DNA of 64,000 nucleotides from Talinum fruticosum (taxonomy: Eukaryota; Streptophyta; Magnoliopsida; Caryophyllales; Talinaceae): positions 558,001 through 622,000 of the forward strand of contig JAITYX010000053.1 of NCBI GenBank assembly GCA_021018815.1, in the 5' to 3' direction. Positions 10,559 through 21,006 of this stretch are shown one piece after another (position 1 is the first letter of the stretch; each line of letters starts with the position of its first letter). The notes under the pieces are model-generated. The model saw only the letters and a program-made list of their open reading frames with translations, had not been told where the DNA came from and searched no databases. Position numbers and translations under genes: made by a program.

Positions 10559-11107
10559 AAAAATTACTTAATAGTACCTCCATTTTTGGTGTAACTATTT
10601 TTAGAACCTTGACTTATCAAAAATGATTATGAGCTACTTTATCTTTTAATATAATTAATGTTATGACCCTTATTTTATTTATTTATTTATTTGATAGAAG
10701 ATCCTTATTTCATGTTAAAGACATAATTTTTCTTCACCAAAGTAAAGAATTTAAAAATAAACTAAATACAAAAACATATAAAATGATATAAACAATCTAT
10801 AAAAAGATATAACAAAGTAATTTAGCAAAAATCCTTATAAAAAGCTGAAAAATTACTTTATTATATTTTTTACATTTTGTTGATATCGTCATTATATTTT
10901 TGTATTTACTTTATTTTTAATGTATTTACTTTAATGAAGGATAATTATGTCTTCCGACATGAAATAAGGGTCTTTATAAAAAAATGAAATAAGGGTCCTA
11001 AAATTTTGTTACATTAAAACATAAGGTATCTCATAATCATTTTTAATAATTCAAAGTCGTACAAAACAATTGCACCAAAAGTTGAGGTATTATTGAGTAG
11101 TTTTTTG
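10559..11107. mobile_element. MITE with long inverted repeats and a 12-13 bp target duplication
   Basis: The arms pair over more than 100 bp: the left arm begins near AAATTACTTAATAGTACCTC and the right arm, read in reverse, as AACTACTCAATAATACCTC. Both then read TTTTGGTG, AAAAATGATTATGAG, and GACCCTTATTT toward the centre. CATCTAAGTATAA stands immediately left (10546-10558) and again immediately right (11108-11120), a target duplication of about 12-13 bp or a shorter one with chance identity. No coding capacity. A duplication of 9-11 bp or more and long TIRs suggest a Mutator-type origin, but this is inference. Confidence 0.8.
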
Positions 11108-11120
11108 CATCTAAGTATAA

Positions 11121-11292
11121 TGGATATGATGCTTTGTACATAACTATTTACACACAAATTTTACTTAATTAACAAAAAGAGGCTTTATTGACGAAAGTAA
11201 TTAAATTACATACCTTGAACAAATTGATAATCCCTTGTAGTTGTAGGGAAAAAAAGATGTTTATTGGCAAACAATAGTTAAAGAATTGATGT
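11121..11292. other. AT-rich spacer
   Basis: Nothing recognised. Confidence 0.4.
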
Positions 11293-12097
11293 AGGCACTA
11301 GCGGGGTTTGCAAAGTTAGTTAACCGACTTTTCGGTTCGTTAAGAATTTGAACCGTAATCGAACTAAAATTTTTGGTTGACCGAAGATTTCGATTCGATA
11401 AAAAATTGATCCTTAATTTGAAATGACCAGGTTAACCGAATCTTCGATTCGATTACAAACGTGTATCTCGTATATCATCCAAGTTGCCTTCCAACATTCA
11501 ATTAACTAGGTTTAACTACCGCTAAACAAAAATTAAGTCGATCCAACCAATCGATTCAAAAGTAAAAGCAAAAAAAGAAATCTATTAAATCACAAAAAGT
11601 TCAATCAATTACGAAGCATTAGGGCGGCGGAGGGACGAAGAAGACAGAGAAATATTGAGCAAGCGTCGAATCTGGCTGGGAAGGAAGCAACCATCGCTAC
11701 GCCGGCGCCAAGGAGGGTCGGTATGAGTAGTCGACGGGAGGGAGAGACAGAGATAACATGATATCGAGATGAGAAGACATAAGAGGAGAGGAGAGAGAGA
11801 AGGGTAGGAGAGGAGAGGCACCGAGAGGCGAATAAAGCGAAGAAACAAGCAGCTAGAGTTCTCCTATAGGCTATTTATACTCCTTTTTTTCAACAAAAAA
11901 AAAAAGAAAGTTCGTTTCGGTTCGATTAACCGATTTTTCATACGTTCAAACCAAAGCGAACAGTGAACCAAAAATAATTTTCAATTCGGTTAACTCGAAT
12001 CGATTCTTTAAGAAAATATGTCCGATTAACTACTTTTCGGGGTTCGACTTTTCGATTTTTCAAATTAATTTTTTGATTTCCGTTTTTCACACCCCTA
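11293..12097. mobile_element. hAT-like non-autonomous element (degenerate)
   Basis: The ends carry related sequences rich in GGTTAACCGA / TCGGTTAAC motifs. The right end is CACACCCCTA at about 12090, and the left end has GGGGTTTGCAAA near 11301. Plant hAT elements often begin TAGGGGTGT and have repeated 'ATTCGGTT'-like motifs. The centre (about 11600-11870) is a purine-rich stretch whose minus strand resembles a CT-rich plant leader, and gives only a chance 79-codon frame. I could not find a clean 8 bp target duplication, so the exact borders are uncertain. Confidence 0.55.
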
Positions 12098-12297
12098 GAC
12101 AATAGGGTGTGGAGAGATTAGGAAGAATGGGGCAGTTTGTATGGTTGGTAACTTTCACAGCAAATAAAAAGTGTGGGCTAACGGAGGGAGCCATTCGCTC
12201 ATTTTTTTTTATCTAATGGATATCCACAAGTCACTAAAAAGTCAGTAAATTTAGGCTTGAACTAGCCCAATTTTCTCTAAAAATTTCAGGAGGGGAT
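12098..12297. other. Spacer between two hAT-like elements
   Basis: Nothing recognised apart from an A/T run. Confidence 0.4.
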
Positions 12298-12569
12298 TAG
12301 GGATGGCAACGGGCGCGAAATCCCTATCCCCGACAAGGCCCCGCCCCAAGATGGGAAAAATCTCTGCCCGAACGGAGAACGGGGCGGGGATGGCGGCAAA
12401 AATTCATCCCCGAACGAGGATGGGGACGGGACAGGGCGACCTCATTCCCGTCCCGCTCCCCATTTTTTTATTTATACTTGTGTCTGATAAGGGTAATTTG
12501 GTAATATAATATTATTAAACTTTAAACATAAAAGTTAACATTTACCCCCTCTCCTTTTTGCCAGCCATT

Positions 12570-12600
<31 letters not shown>

Positions 12601-13035
12601 GTTCCCAGATATGAAATTTCTCAACCAGTTCTCCCTTTGCATGTAAGATTCTCTCCCTCTCTCTGTCCTATCTAGTTCCTAGATTTGCAAGTTCTCCATC
12701 TCCATGCGAGATTCCAAGCGGCCAAGTCAAGGTTTCAACAAGGGGCCACTGTCCGGACCACCATTAGTCGTCCCTAAAACCGCTAGAAGCAAGGATCTAC
12801 CCCATTTAACAATCGTCGGAAACCTCCTTGTTGTCCATGGCCCTTTGCTAAGTTGGGTTGAATTTGATTTTGGTTTAATTTGTTCTCGGGGATTGGGGAC
12901 CCGCTGCGGCTGGGGATGGGAAGAAACGTCTTCCCTCGAAGCAGGGATGGGGGCAAGGACGGGGCTGAATTTAGGCAGCAAGGACAGGGACAGGGAGGGT
13001 ACTCCCGGCCCCGACCTGCCCCGTTGCCATCCCTA
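12298..13035. mobile_element. hAT-type MITE, TIR TAGGGATGGCAACGGG
   Basis: The first 16 bases TAGGGATGGCAACGGG (12298-12313) are the exact reverse complement of the last 16 (13020-13035). Sub-terminal sequence on both sides is rich in GGGGACGGGG-like motifs. TAGGGATGGCAA ends are well known from plant hAT MITEs (established knowledge). A (CT)n run lies at about 12570-12593. Flanking octamers are similar but not identical (AGGGGAT region versus GAAAGGGG), so the target duplication is decayed. Frames inside (for example 12704-13036) are GC-rich by-products. Confidence 0.8.
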
Positions 13036-13985
13036 GAAAGGGGAGGGGCACCGTCCATACTACCGTTTCTAAATCCTCTAGTCTTTTTAACTTCTATATA
13101 TATACATGTTTTATTCTACATTAATGTTTAAAAAGGAAAAAAGATTATATTTAAATTAGATAAATAAATTATTGAGCCAAGCGGCCCTTAAAGAGTCGCA
13201 AAGGTGGGTTTAAATGGAATTAATTCAAACCCAAAGTTTAACAATCTAGCCATTAATGTGCATTTTTCCCTTCCAAATACCAGTGTGGCACAAATTGGAA
13301 ACATGGCACATGCTTTATCTTAGCTAAGCTTTACATGCGCGGATCTTCGCTCCTCTCCGCCTCTCTCTCGCTCTCTCTCTCAATAATTTATCACATGCAT
13401 TCTGTCTGCACAAGCATTTGTTTGAACAGCTCAGAGATCAAAATCCACAAAATGTGGACCTTAGAATTTAAAGCGCTGCCCACTTTCTCCATCGTGATCC
13501 GAAGACAAAAGGGTACATACACTATACTAGTAGTATATGTAAAGCTCTCTTTTCCCCCTCTCACTTTTGATAATCTTCTCTCTAGGTGGATGCATCGGAT
13601 GGGACCCTAAAGTGATGCTCTTTTTCTTTTCAAGCTATTTTCCACCATTGTTTTTGATTGCTGGCTCAACATTCCAATGACATGTAATTATTAGCAAACA
13701 ATTATTAACTAATTAAATTAATTTGGATTATATAGGTAGACCTGGCAATTTAGGCTAGCATGTAAAACCATAAAAACACCTCCACATATATTTGATTGTC
13801 CCCTTCCCATACAATATGGAGAAAAGATCCATAGATTTACTCTAGTGATAAGTGATTTTTATAAATGAAATATTATTTTAATATAAGAGATTGCATTTGA
13901 AAGGTCGAATTTTATAGTCATAATTTTCCCTTGAAATATGAACATTTAGAAAAAATTATGTAAAAATAAATTAAATTAATCATAA
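13036..13985. other. Apparently unique non-coding spacer
   Basis: No transposon end, domain or RNA gene recognised. It includes a short CT-rich run near 13360-13382. A 91-codon frame at 13335-13610 has no recognisable motif. Confidence 0.4.
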
Positions 13986-13994
13986 ATTAAAAAA

Positions 13995-14244
13995 GGGTTA
14001 TTGGACGGGAATAATACAAACTTTAAGGGTATTGGCCAAATTTAATACTGAACAATTTCCTTGGCTACGAACAGAACCAACTTGGGAGTTATTTTCCAAT
14101 ATCGAACGCCACCAAGTTTTATGGGCGGTGACTCGTCGGGAAAGTAACGCGACAAGTTTTTAGACATGTGTACGACAAAGTCAATTTTTTAACTGAATCT
14201 ATGAGAGTTTAATGCCAACTATGGAAGGATTTGTTTTGAAAAAC
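13995..14244 (+). repeat. Left terminal inverted repeat of the Pack-MULE
   Basis: It pairs with 15385-15633 over about 250 bp with scattered mismatches. Shared landmarks are GACGGGAATAATACAAA, GAACAATTTCCTT, GACTCGTCGGGAAAGT and GGAAGGATTT. Confidence 0.88.
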
Positions 14245-14391
14245 AAATTGAAAATCTTCCTCTCTTTCGCTTTGCTATTCTCTCTCTTCCCCTGCTTTAT
14301 CATCATCACACACACACACACTCTCTCTCTCTTATCTCTCTGTGAACCTGGGTAAAAACTCTCCTCCCTCTCTCCTGCTCACCCTCCTCCT

Positions 14392-14392
14392 T

Positions 14393-14424
<32 letters not shown>
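14392..14424. repeat. (CT)n microsatellite
   Basis: An unbroken CT run followed by ATCTCTCTG, inside the Pack-MULE and upstream of the captured fragment. Confidence 0.9.
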
Positions 14425-14433
<9 letters not shown>

Positions 14434-14486
14434 GTAAATAAAATCAGAACCCAAAAACTCTCTTCCCTCTCTCTTGCTCACGCTGA

Positions 14487-14774
14487 GATTTGATAGGTGT
14501 AACAAAGAAGTCATTTAAGAATCCATATACTATTGAGGAGCTGAGATTTTTCTCGAGTAAGAAAAATCTTGTTCCGGTATTCTTTGATGTTGCTCCTAAT
14601 GACTGCCTTGTCAGATACATAATTGAAAGAAAGAGAGATTCATGGGAGAAACACTGGGGTGAATTATGGAATTTATATGGTGGGTTAGAAAAGGAATGGA
14701 AAGAAGCCATATATGGCCTTTCTCGGATGGATGAGTTTTCGGCGGAAGGAGGCAGCGGAGAAGGAGTTCCATAG
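14487..14774 (+). pseudogene. Captured TIR-domain (XTNX/TNP-type) immune receptor fragment
   Basis: An open frame follows an in-frame stop at 14484-14486 and ends at 14774. The first ~82 residues match the middle of a plant TIR domain of the TIR-NB-ARC-TPR type (XTNX/TNP): TKKSFKNPYTIEELRFF (strand C and helix C, including the Glu-bearing helix), LVPVFFDVAPNDC (strand D), then a long helix and WGELWNLYGGLEKEWKEA. The last residues (after SRMDE) no longer look homologous. Domain start, NB-ARC and repeats are absent, so this is a fragment of one exon, not a working receptor. It lies on the plus strand inside the Mutator TIRs, with CT-rich promoter-like sequence just upstream. The family call is from my knowledge of the sequences, not from a search. 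The frame has no stop or frameshift, unlike all transposon genes around it. Confidence 0.72.
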
Positions 14775-15345
14775 CCGGAAGTGGTGGTTATGATGGTGGT
14801 GGTGGTGGGGACAGCGATTGAGGACAAGGGATGCAACATTGTTTCTGTCGTGGTGACCCCTGCTTGCCATTTTTGATTTCTCTCTCTCTCTGTTTCTCTC
14901 TGCTACGAAAAAGGGCTCTACATTGCACACACCCAGCACTCAGAGCATAAGGAGAGAGAGGAAAAATAGAAGGAAGCTGAGGTGAGGTGATAGTGGAGGA
15001 GGAGAGAGAAAATGGGGGAAGAGAAGAAGAAGAAGAAGGTGGGAGGGAAGTGAGAAGCATGGGGAAGTACTCTGTTTTGTAGTGGTAGTGGGGTTTTAAG
15101 CATTGGGGAATGGGCGGGGGATTAGATAACTTAATTAAGTTTGATTGTGGGTATTTGTGCCAAGTAATTAACACCAATACTTTTGGGGGAGGATTAAGAG
15201 ATTTAAAAATTAAATTAAAAATCAAACAAAAAAGAAAAAGGGAAAGAAAAAAAGAGGGTAAGCGGTGAAGAGCTGGATGGAGCTGAGGAGTGAGGAGAGA
15301 GAAAGTGGGCGTACTACTACTGACGGAGTGATTGGTGAACATGGT
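14736..15345 (-). other. Possible second captured piece: CT-rich leader and short first exon
   Basis: Read on the minus strand from 15345, the sequence is CT-rich like a plant 5' leader. It then contains an ATG near 14870 opening MASRGHHDRNNVASLV and a His run, which stays open into the neighbouring fragment. I do not recognise the protein. It could be a second captured gene start in the opposite direction, or chance. The switch from TIR-domain homology to this piece is abrupt at about 14736. Confidence 0.35.
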
Positions 15346-15384
15346 TTTGTCGTACGAGAGAGGGGAAGGATTTAAAAATATATT

Positions 15385-15633
15385 TTTTCAAAACAAAATC
15401 CTTCCATAGCTGGCATTAAACTCTCATAGATTCGATCAAAAATTAACTCCGCCATACACATGTCCAAAAACTTGTCACGTCACTTTCCCGACGAGTCGCT
15501 GCCCATATAACTCGGTGGCGTTATAATATTGGAAAATAACCCCAAAGTTGGTTCTATTCGCAGCTAAGGAAATTGTTCAGTATCAAATTTGACTAATACC
15601 CTCAAAATTTGTATTATTCCCGTCTAATATTCC
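15385..15633 (-). repeat. Right terminal inverted repeat of the Pack-MULE
   Basis: Reverse complement partner of 13995-14244. It ends CTAATATTCC directly before the duplicated ATTAAAAAA. Confidence 0.88.
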
Positions 15634-15642
15634 ATTAAAAAA

Positions 15643-16124
15643 TCTCACAATTAGAGGGAGGAGACAACTTTCACAATTGAAGAAACAAGTAGTACTAAAA
15701 ATACAAGATGCTAGTATGCTACTGGATATAATTAGTAAGGAGGAACATGGCAACAAGATAGCTTGGATGGCTGAAAAAATCGACCAAGAAGACGAATAAC
15801 GGAACATAGGAAGCAGACACGTAGAAAATGATACATCGTATATTGATTTCTAGGCAGCATTCTAATAATAATATGACTTTTTGTGAGGTGTATGTAAAAA
15901 AAAAAATCCTTGAAGTAATATCTTTGATCATTGTCATGAATATAGGTGCTAAGGGAACATCAAATTTTATGTGGGAGTCGTACAAAATCTTAAAAAATCT
16001 TAACTTTCGGAAAATTTTTGTGTTTCTCCCGCAAAATGAATTGAATTTATTGCATATATAATAATTCAAACTTTGGGGTATTTGAAAACTAATAGTATGA
16101 ATTTAAGAAATTGTCACCAGTGAG
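15643..16124. other. AT-rich spacer
   Basis: No feature recognised. The frames at 15719-16069 on both strands lack motifs. Confidence 0.4.
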
Positions 16125-16133
16125 TTGTATTTT

Positions 16134-16424
16134 GGATTATTAGATTAAAATAAATCAGTACTTTGAACAGTTTGGACGATTATATATTATACTTATAACA
16201 TTGATCATCCTTACACTATAATTTAAAGGTATTTATTATCTTTAAAACAAATCACTTACTTCGGATAACTTTAAACAAAAAAAATGATATATAACCGTCC
16301 AAAAATAAGTGATATGGTTTACAAATAATAAATACCCCTAAAGTATGGTGCGCAGATGATTAGTGTTATAGTATGGTATAATAGTCCAAAACCCCAAAGT
16401 ACAATTTATTTTAATCCAATAACC
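16134..16424. mobile_element. Mutator-type MITE, 291 bp, ~100 bp arms
   Basis: The arms are inverted copies. The left begins GGATTATTAGATTAAAATAAAT; the right, read in reverse, begins GGTTATTGGATTAAAATAAAT. Both continue with TTTGGAC, TAACA and GTATTTATT. TTGTATTTT (16125-16133) and TTGTATATT (16425-16433) flank it, a 9 bp duplication with one difference. No coding capacity. Confidence 0.78.
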
Positions 16425-16781
16425 TTGTATATTTTATTTATTATTTCTAGTATATTACTACCGAGTTTGACTCGACAAAAGGATTATGTGGTTGTGTCGA
16501 GTTCACGTGTATCTTTACTTGTATTAAAAAGTGCACTTTTTAATTTTTTTATAACATATCAACATTAAAAAATCATTTTTTCAGTAGCAGTAGCAAGAAT
16601 AACAACAATAACAATAATAATATTAATAACTCTATCAAAACAATAATAATTAATAAATACTATATTTTAAAGAAATAAAAGGTATATTTTATAACTCCTA
16701 TCATTTTTTTCCTCCTCCCTCCCTCCCTCTCTCATCTCTCCTCCCTACTCCACCACGGATGACCCCCACCACCACTAGCAC

Positions 16782-17115
16782 GAAAAAATTACATATAAGT
16801 TTATTGTGGTTCGGTATAATGATTTATAAAATCCAAAATTTTAAATAAATAATTATAAAATATATGAGATTTTGTTAAATATTATGGTGAATCAATTTTA
16901 AGAACAATCAAATTTATTTTCCGGTTAAGAAACTGATATAACAACTGAATTTACAGCTCCCATATTAATTTTTTATCGAAAAATAAAGTTTGTTTCTCAA
17001 ATTTATCTCCGATAATATTTAATCAAACCTTATATATTTAATAATTATTTATCTAAAATTATACTTTTCACAAAGTATTATACTAAACCACAGTTGATCC
17101 TCATATATTTTTTTT
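16782..17115. mobile_element. MITE with 10 bp target duplication CCACTAGCAC
   Basis: CCACTAGCAC at 16772-16781 recurs at 17116-17125. Between the copies the ends are inverted repeats of about 100 bp, sharing TGTGGTT, GTATAAT and TAAATAATTAT. The outer ends are A/T runs. A 9-10 bp duplication suggests a Mutator-type element. Confidence 0.75.
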
Positions 17116-17125
17116 CCACTAGCAC

Positions 17126-20100
17126 TATAGCCTCCCTCCTCCACCAGCACCACCTCAGGATCCCACCAGAGATCCGCAGGCAGCGGACTCCTTCAGCCCT
17201 TATCTCGTAGCCACCGCAAGCCCCCTCAATTCATCTCTCTCCTCCTCGTCTCAAACCCTAACCCCAGTTGCTGAGCACCCGACCCAATGCAAACGACCAG
17301 AAGACCATGGGTTGGTAAATCTCAGGTCAAAATTTTCATCTCCCACCCTAGTTTTACATTTCCGGTGATATTGGCAAAAATTTTGGTGGTTGGGGTGAAT
17401 TGGAGCAGAGCAAAGTGGCTGAAAAGGAGAAACGAATTTTGTGGTTGTAGGCGAAATGAAAATTGTGAATTATTATAATAATAAAGGAGAGAGAGGGGGA
17501 GAAGGAGGGAGGGTAGTTGTTGCCGAGGCGGGGCGTACGTTGTCATGGAGTCATCGGTGGTGTGAGCAGTGGAGTAATGTAAGGGAAAGGGGAGGGAAGG
17601 GGAATGATGAATCGTCATATTTTTGTTATTATCATTATTAAAATTATTATTAAAGTAAGGTTGATGTGTTAAAAAAATAAAAACTTTCTTTTCTTTTTTT
17701 AATGCTCTAATAATACTAATGCTCTAATAATACACGTGGACTTTACATTCAGTACGTCATTCCTCCCCCAAGTTAAATTTAGTGTCGGATATTAGAAATA
17801 ATAACAAAAGTATAGTTTATTGGCGAATAATTTCTTAAATTCCGATTATTAAATTCTAAAAATCCAAATAAATTTGATAATAAGTACAAATTTCAGGCAA
17901 TTTTTCCCAGGAATATATGTTTTTGAAGCTTCTTATGTATATGGACTTGTGTCCCATCACTTATCTTCTTGGAGCTTCAACACTAACCCACAGTGGCCCT
18001 CATGTGTTTATTGATTGATCAAGACAGCAGGCCTCATAATTTAAGCCTTTGATATCAAACAACAAAAAACTGTTGCTATACATTTCGGCCTGCCTCATTG
18101 TGAGAGAGAGAGAGAGACAGGGGGGAGGGGAGGACCATGTCCTTCCGCAGTATATTTATGTAACGAACTAGTATGTAAACCTATATTAGACCTATAAATT
18201 TAAATGGACGATTAAATACGGTTGAATATATTTAAATTTAGGTAAAAATATGGTCGAGTGTATTTTGGGTTTAACTAAAACAAGAGCGATTATACATCAT
18301 ATTATATGTGTTTCACATTGATTCAACGGATTGAGAGCTCCTTTTTCAGTTATTTTTTAATCAATTATGAAAACCCGACATTTTTTGTTTAAAATTTCCC
18401 ATAACTATACGAAAAAAGGTATAGTATTTGTATTTTCTAAAACAAACTTGAAAAAATATTCAAAACTTTCTTTATGCTATTTGCTTAAGGACCCCCTTGA
18501 GTTAAGAGGCTTGACCACTTAACACGTTTAAATAGGGTAAATGAAAAGTTGGGTTAATAATGAGTTGTTTTATTAATGACTCATTTAGGATTTAGATATT
18601 TATTTTACATCTTCTATTATAATAATTTACACCTTACACTTAATTAAATTTATTGTCAATAATTTAAAAGTAATAGAGATTAATATTATAAGGAGATCTT
18701 TATGCATATTTACTTTATTTTAAAATAAATCGAGAAAGAGTCGACTCGAGTCTTTATTTGATACAAAAATTTGACTTCGTTAACCCGACCCATTGCCCAC
18801 CATGGCATTATAGTTCAAGTACAACCAGAACAATTTCAATTATATAAAAGTTATATTTTTATAGTAGTATCAAAAAAGTATATTATTTAAAATGTGACTA
18901 AGCATATTCAATTCACCATAAATACAACAAGTGCAACTTGTACATTTTTAATATTTTTAATATATCACACCATTTAAATTCATTCATATTTTGTTGAAAT
19001 TTTGCTATGTATAATTTTTCTATATAATTTTTTATGAGAAAGAATTTGAGAAGAAAAATAGTAACAATATTTGTTTGTAAATGATTGTGATAAATATTTA
19101 ACGTCTCTCCAAATGATGTGATATAATAAATAACTATTACTTTTTTTAATAGAAAAAGAGATATTTATTAATCATGTAGTGTCTTTCTAACAGAAAAAGG
19201 AAAAAGTCATACGACATCTACGATGAAAATTATGTAAAAAGAATAAATCTAAATCATCAAAATAAATATTCATCTCCAAAAAGTTAATGATAAATATACA
19301 ATTGATCGACTCTAACCAAGTAGCGGTTTCTTGGCCACTAAACGTGTTCTTACAAGTGGTTTCTTGGTGATAAATAAGTAATTAAGTAAATCATTATTGA
19401 AGAAGGAAGTATGAAAATTCTAAAAAATCAACAATTTTAATTTTAATGAGACCAACAAATTAAAGATTTTTTTATACATAGGATGTAATTCATATTGCTA
19501 TTTGAGAAGAATTAAAAGGAATCCCAATAGTTTACTTTATCGGCGACAATCCTCCCTAATGTGAAAAAAATTATATGGCTCCCCCATAATTGCTCGTAAA
19601 AAATGTTGATATAGTAACAATTGACTTTAAAATAATAAAAATTTTAAAAAATATTATTATATTTTTCTAAAATTTTGATACAAAAATATTAATAAAATTT
19701 TAAAAATTACCTCAATTCTTTGCAGAACTAAGGGGTGTAGATCTAGTAATATTAATAGCCATGATTAAGCTTTTTATTAATTAGTATTATAGTACATATG
19801 CATGTAATAGACTCCTTAAATTCAAAATAAGTAGATAATTAGATTTTAATTTTGCGGCAAAAAGAAACTTGCATAATGTTACTTTAACTTATTTTATAAA
19901 TAAAACCCTTAGAGAAAAAAGGAGGCTTGTTTTATTTAGTTTGGCATATGTAAATTAAAATTTTCCAATATTTTATTCTCATTTTGTAGGTTTTTTAACA
20001 AAAAATGGTACAGTATAATATAAATAGTTTTGTATTGTATATCTAACTTATCCTATGAAATGAAATTGTAATCAAAACCTTATAAAGTACCTACAGGCTA

Positions 20101-20155
20101 CTATATATGCCTAGAAAATAGAAATATTAGTGGTACAATGCAAATCCACATGTAT
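17126..20155. other. AT-rich intergenic sequence
   Basis: No gene or complete element recognised. Details: a 16 bp direct repeat AATGCTCTAATAATAC near 17701-17735; a short GA run near 18100; and at about 18846-18900 a segment containing AGTATCAAAAAAGTATATTA that is repeated at about 27317-27365. Short frames here (for example 17287-17641) have no motifs. Confidence 0.45.
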
Positions 20156-20932
20156 CCCTGTTCGATAAAATGAGTTGTTTAAGTAGCGAATACTCGTTTA
20201 GGTAGTTGAAAATTGTTAGATTTTAGTCTGTTAGCAAATAGTTGTTCAATTGAGCGGTTGAATAAATGTGTTCGGTAAATTTAGTGGTTGAGTTAGCTGA
20301 TTATTATAAATTGATATAAAAGATATATATAATTTACCAAATATAAATTAATTAAGGGATAATTTTGTAAAAAAAAAAAAAAATGAAACGCTACTTTTAA
20401 ATGTGAAAAGCTAATATTCTTAACTTTTTAAAAACATTACTTGAAACGCTATAAGCTAATGCGGACGCTAGTTAAAACACTAGCGTACCAAACACTAAGG
20501 CCATGTTCGGCAACGAGCGTTTAAAGTAACTTTTAGCGTTTTGACTAAGTTAAAACACTAATCAACCAAATATTAGCGTTCGGTAAGGTAGTGTTTTAAC
20601 TAGCGTTTGCGATAACTTTTAGAGTTTCAAGTAGTGTTTTTAAAAAGTTAAGAATATTAGCTTTTCACATTTGAAAGTAGCGTTTCATATTTTGTTGACA
20701 AAAAAACCCTTCATTCATTTATATTTGACAAATTATTTATATCCTTTTACGTCAATTTACAATAATCGACTAACTCAACCGCTAAATTTACCGAACACAT
20801 TTATTCAATCGCTCAATTGAACGACTATCCGCTAACGACTAAAATCTAACAGACTATCAATTACCTAAATAGCTATCAGCTATACAAACGACTATCCGCT
20901 ACTCAAACGACTCATTTTGCCGAACAGGACCT
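20156..20932. repeat. Foldback element A, ~340 bp arms
   Basis: The left arm (20156-20495) and right arm (about 20578-20932) are inverted copies. The ends are CCCTGTTCG and, in reverse, TCCTGTTCGGCAAAATGAG. Both arms contain TTTACCGAACAC, GAAACGCTA and TTAACTAGCG (or reverse). The ~80 bp loop contains the left end of element B. CCTGTTCGGCAAAATGAG ends are of a type seen in plant hAT-like MITEs (inference). An A15 run at about 20370 lies in the left arm. Confidence 0.8.
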
Positions 20933-21006
20933 AATAATTGGTTAATTAGTGTTTAACTTGATTAAAACTTTAAAAGTTACTCCACACAATATTGCCGAAC
21001 AGAGCC
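20499..21006. repeat. Inverted-repeat element B, interleaved with A
   Basis: The left end GGCCATGTTCGGCAACGAGC and the right end, read in reverse, GGCTCTGTTCGGCAATATTG pair over about 70 bp, continuing through AGTAACTTTTA and AACACTAATCAACC (right: AACACTAATTAACC). The left arm lies in the loop of A, and the right arm lies beyond the right end of A. No target duplication found. Confidence 0.72.

Larger units (their letters stand above)
13995..15633 (+). mobile_element. Pack-MULE-like Mutator element with 9 bp target duplication
   Basis: ATTAAAAAA stands at 13986-13994 and is repeated exactly at 15634-15642, the 9 bp duplication expected for Mutator-like elements. The termini are long inverted repeats: 13995-14244 pairs with 15385-15633, beginning GGGTTATTGGACGGG on the left and, reversed, GGAATATTAGACGGG on the right. 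No transposase is present. Between the TIRs lies a fragment of a TIR-domain protein gene (plus strand) and a CT-rich leader-like region (minus strand). Capture of host gene fragments between Mutator TIRs defines Pack-MULEs. Strand is given for the TIR-domain fragment. Confidence 0.88.

Noticed and set aside
14788..15342. 184-codon minus-strand frame in the Pack-MULE
   Set aside because: It is translated from a CT-rich leader-like stretch and is Ser/Pro/Leu-rich. No start or domain evidence.
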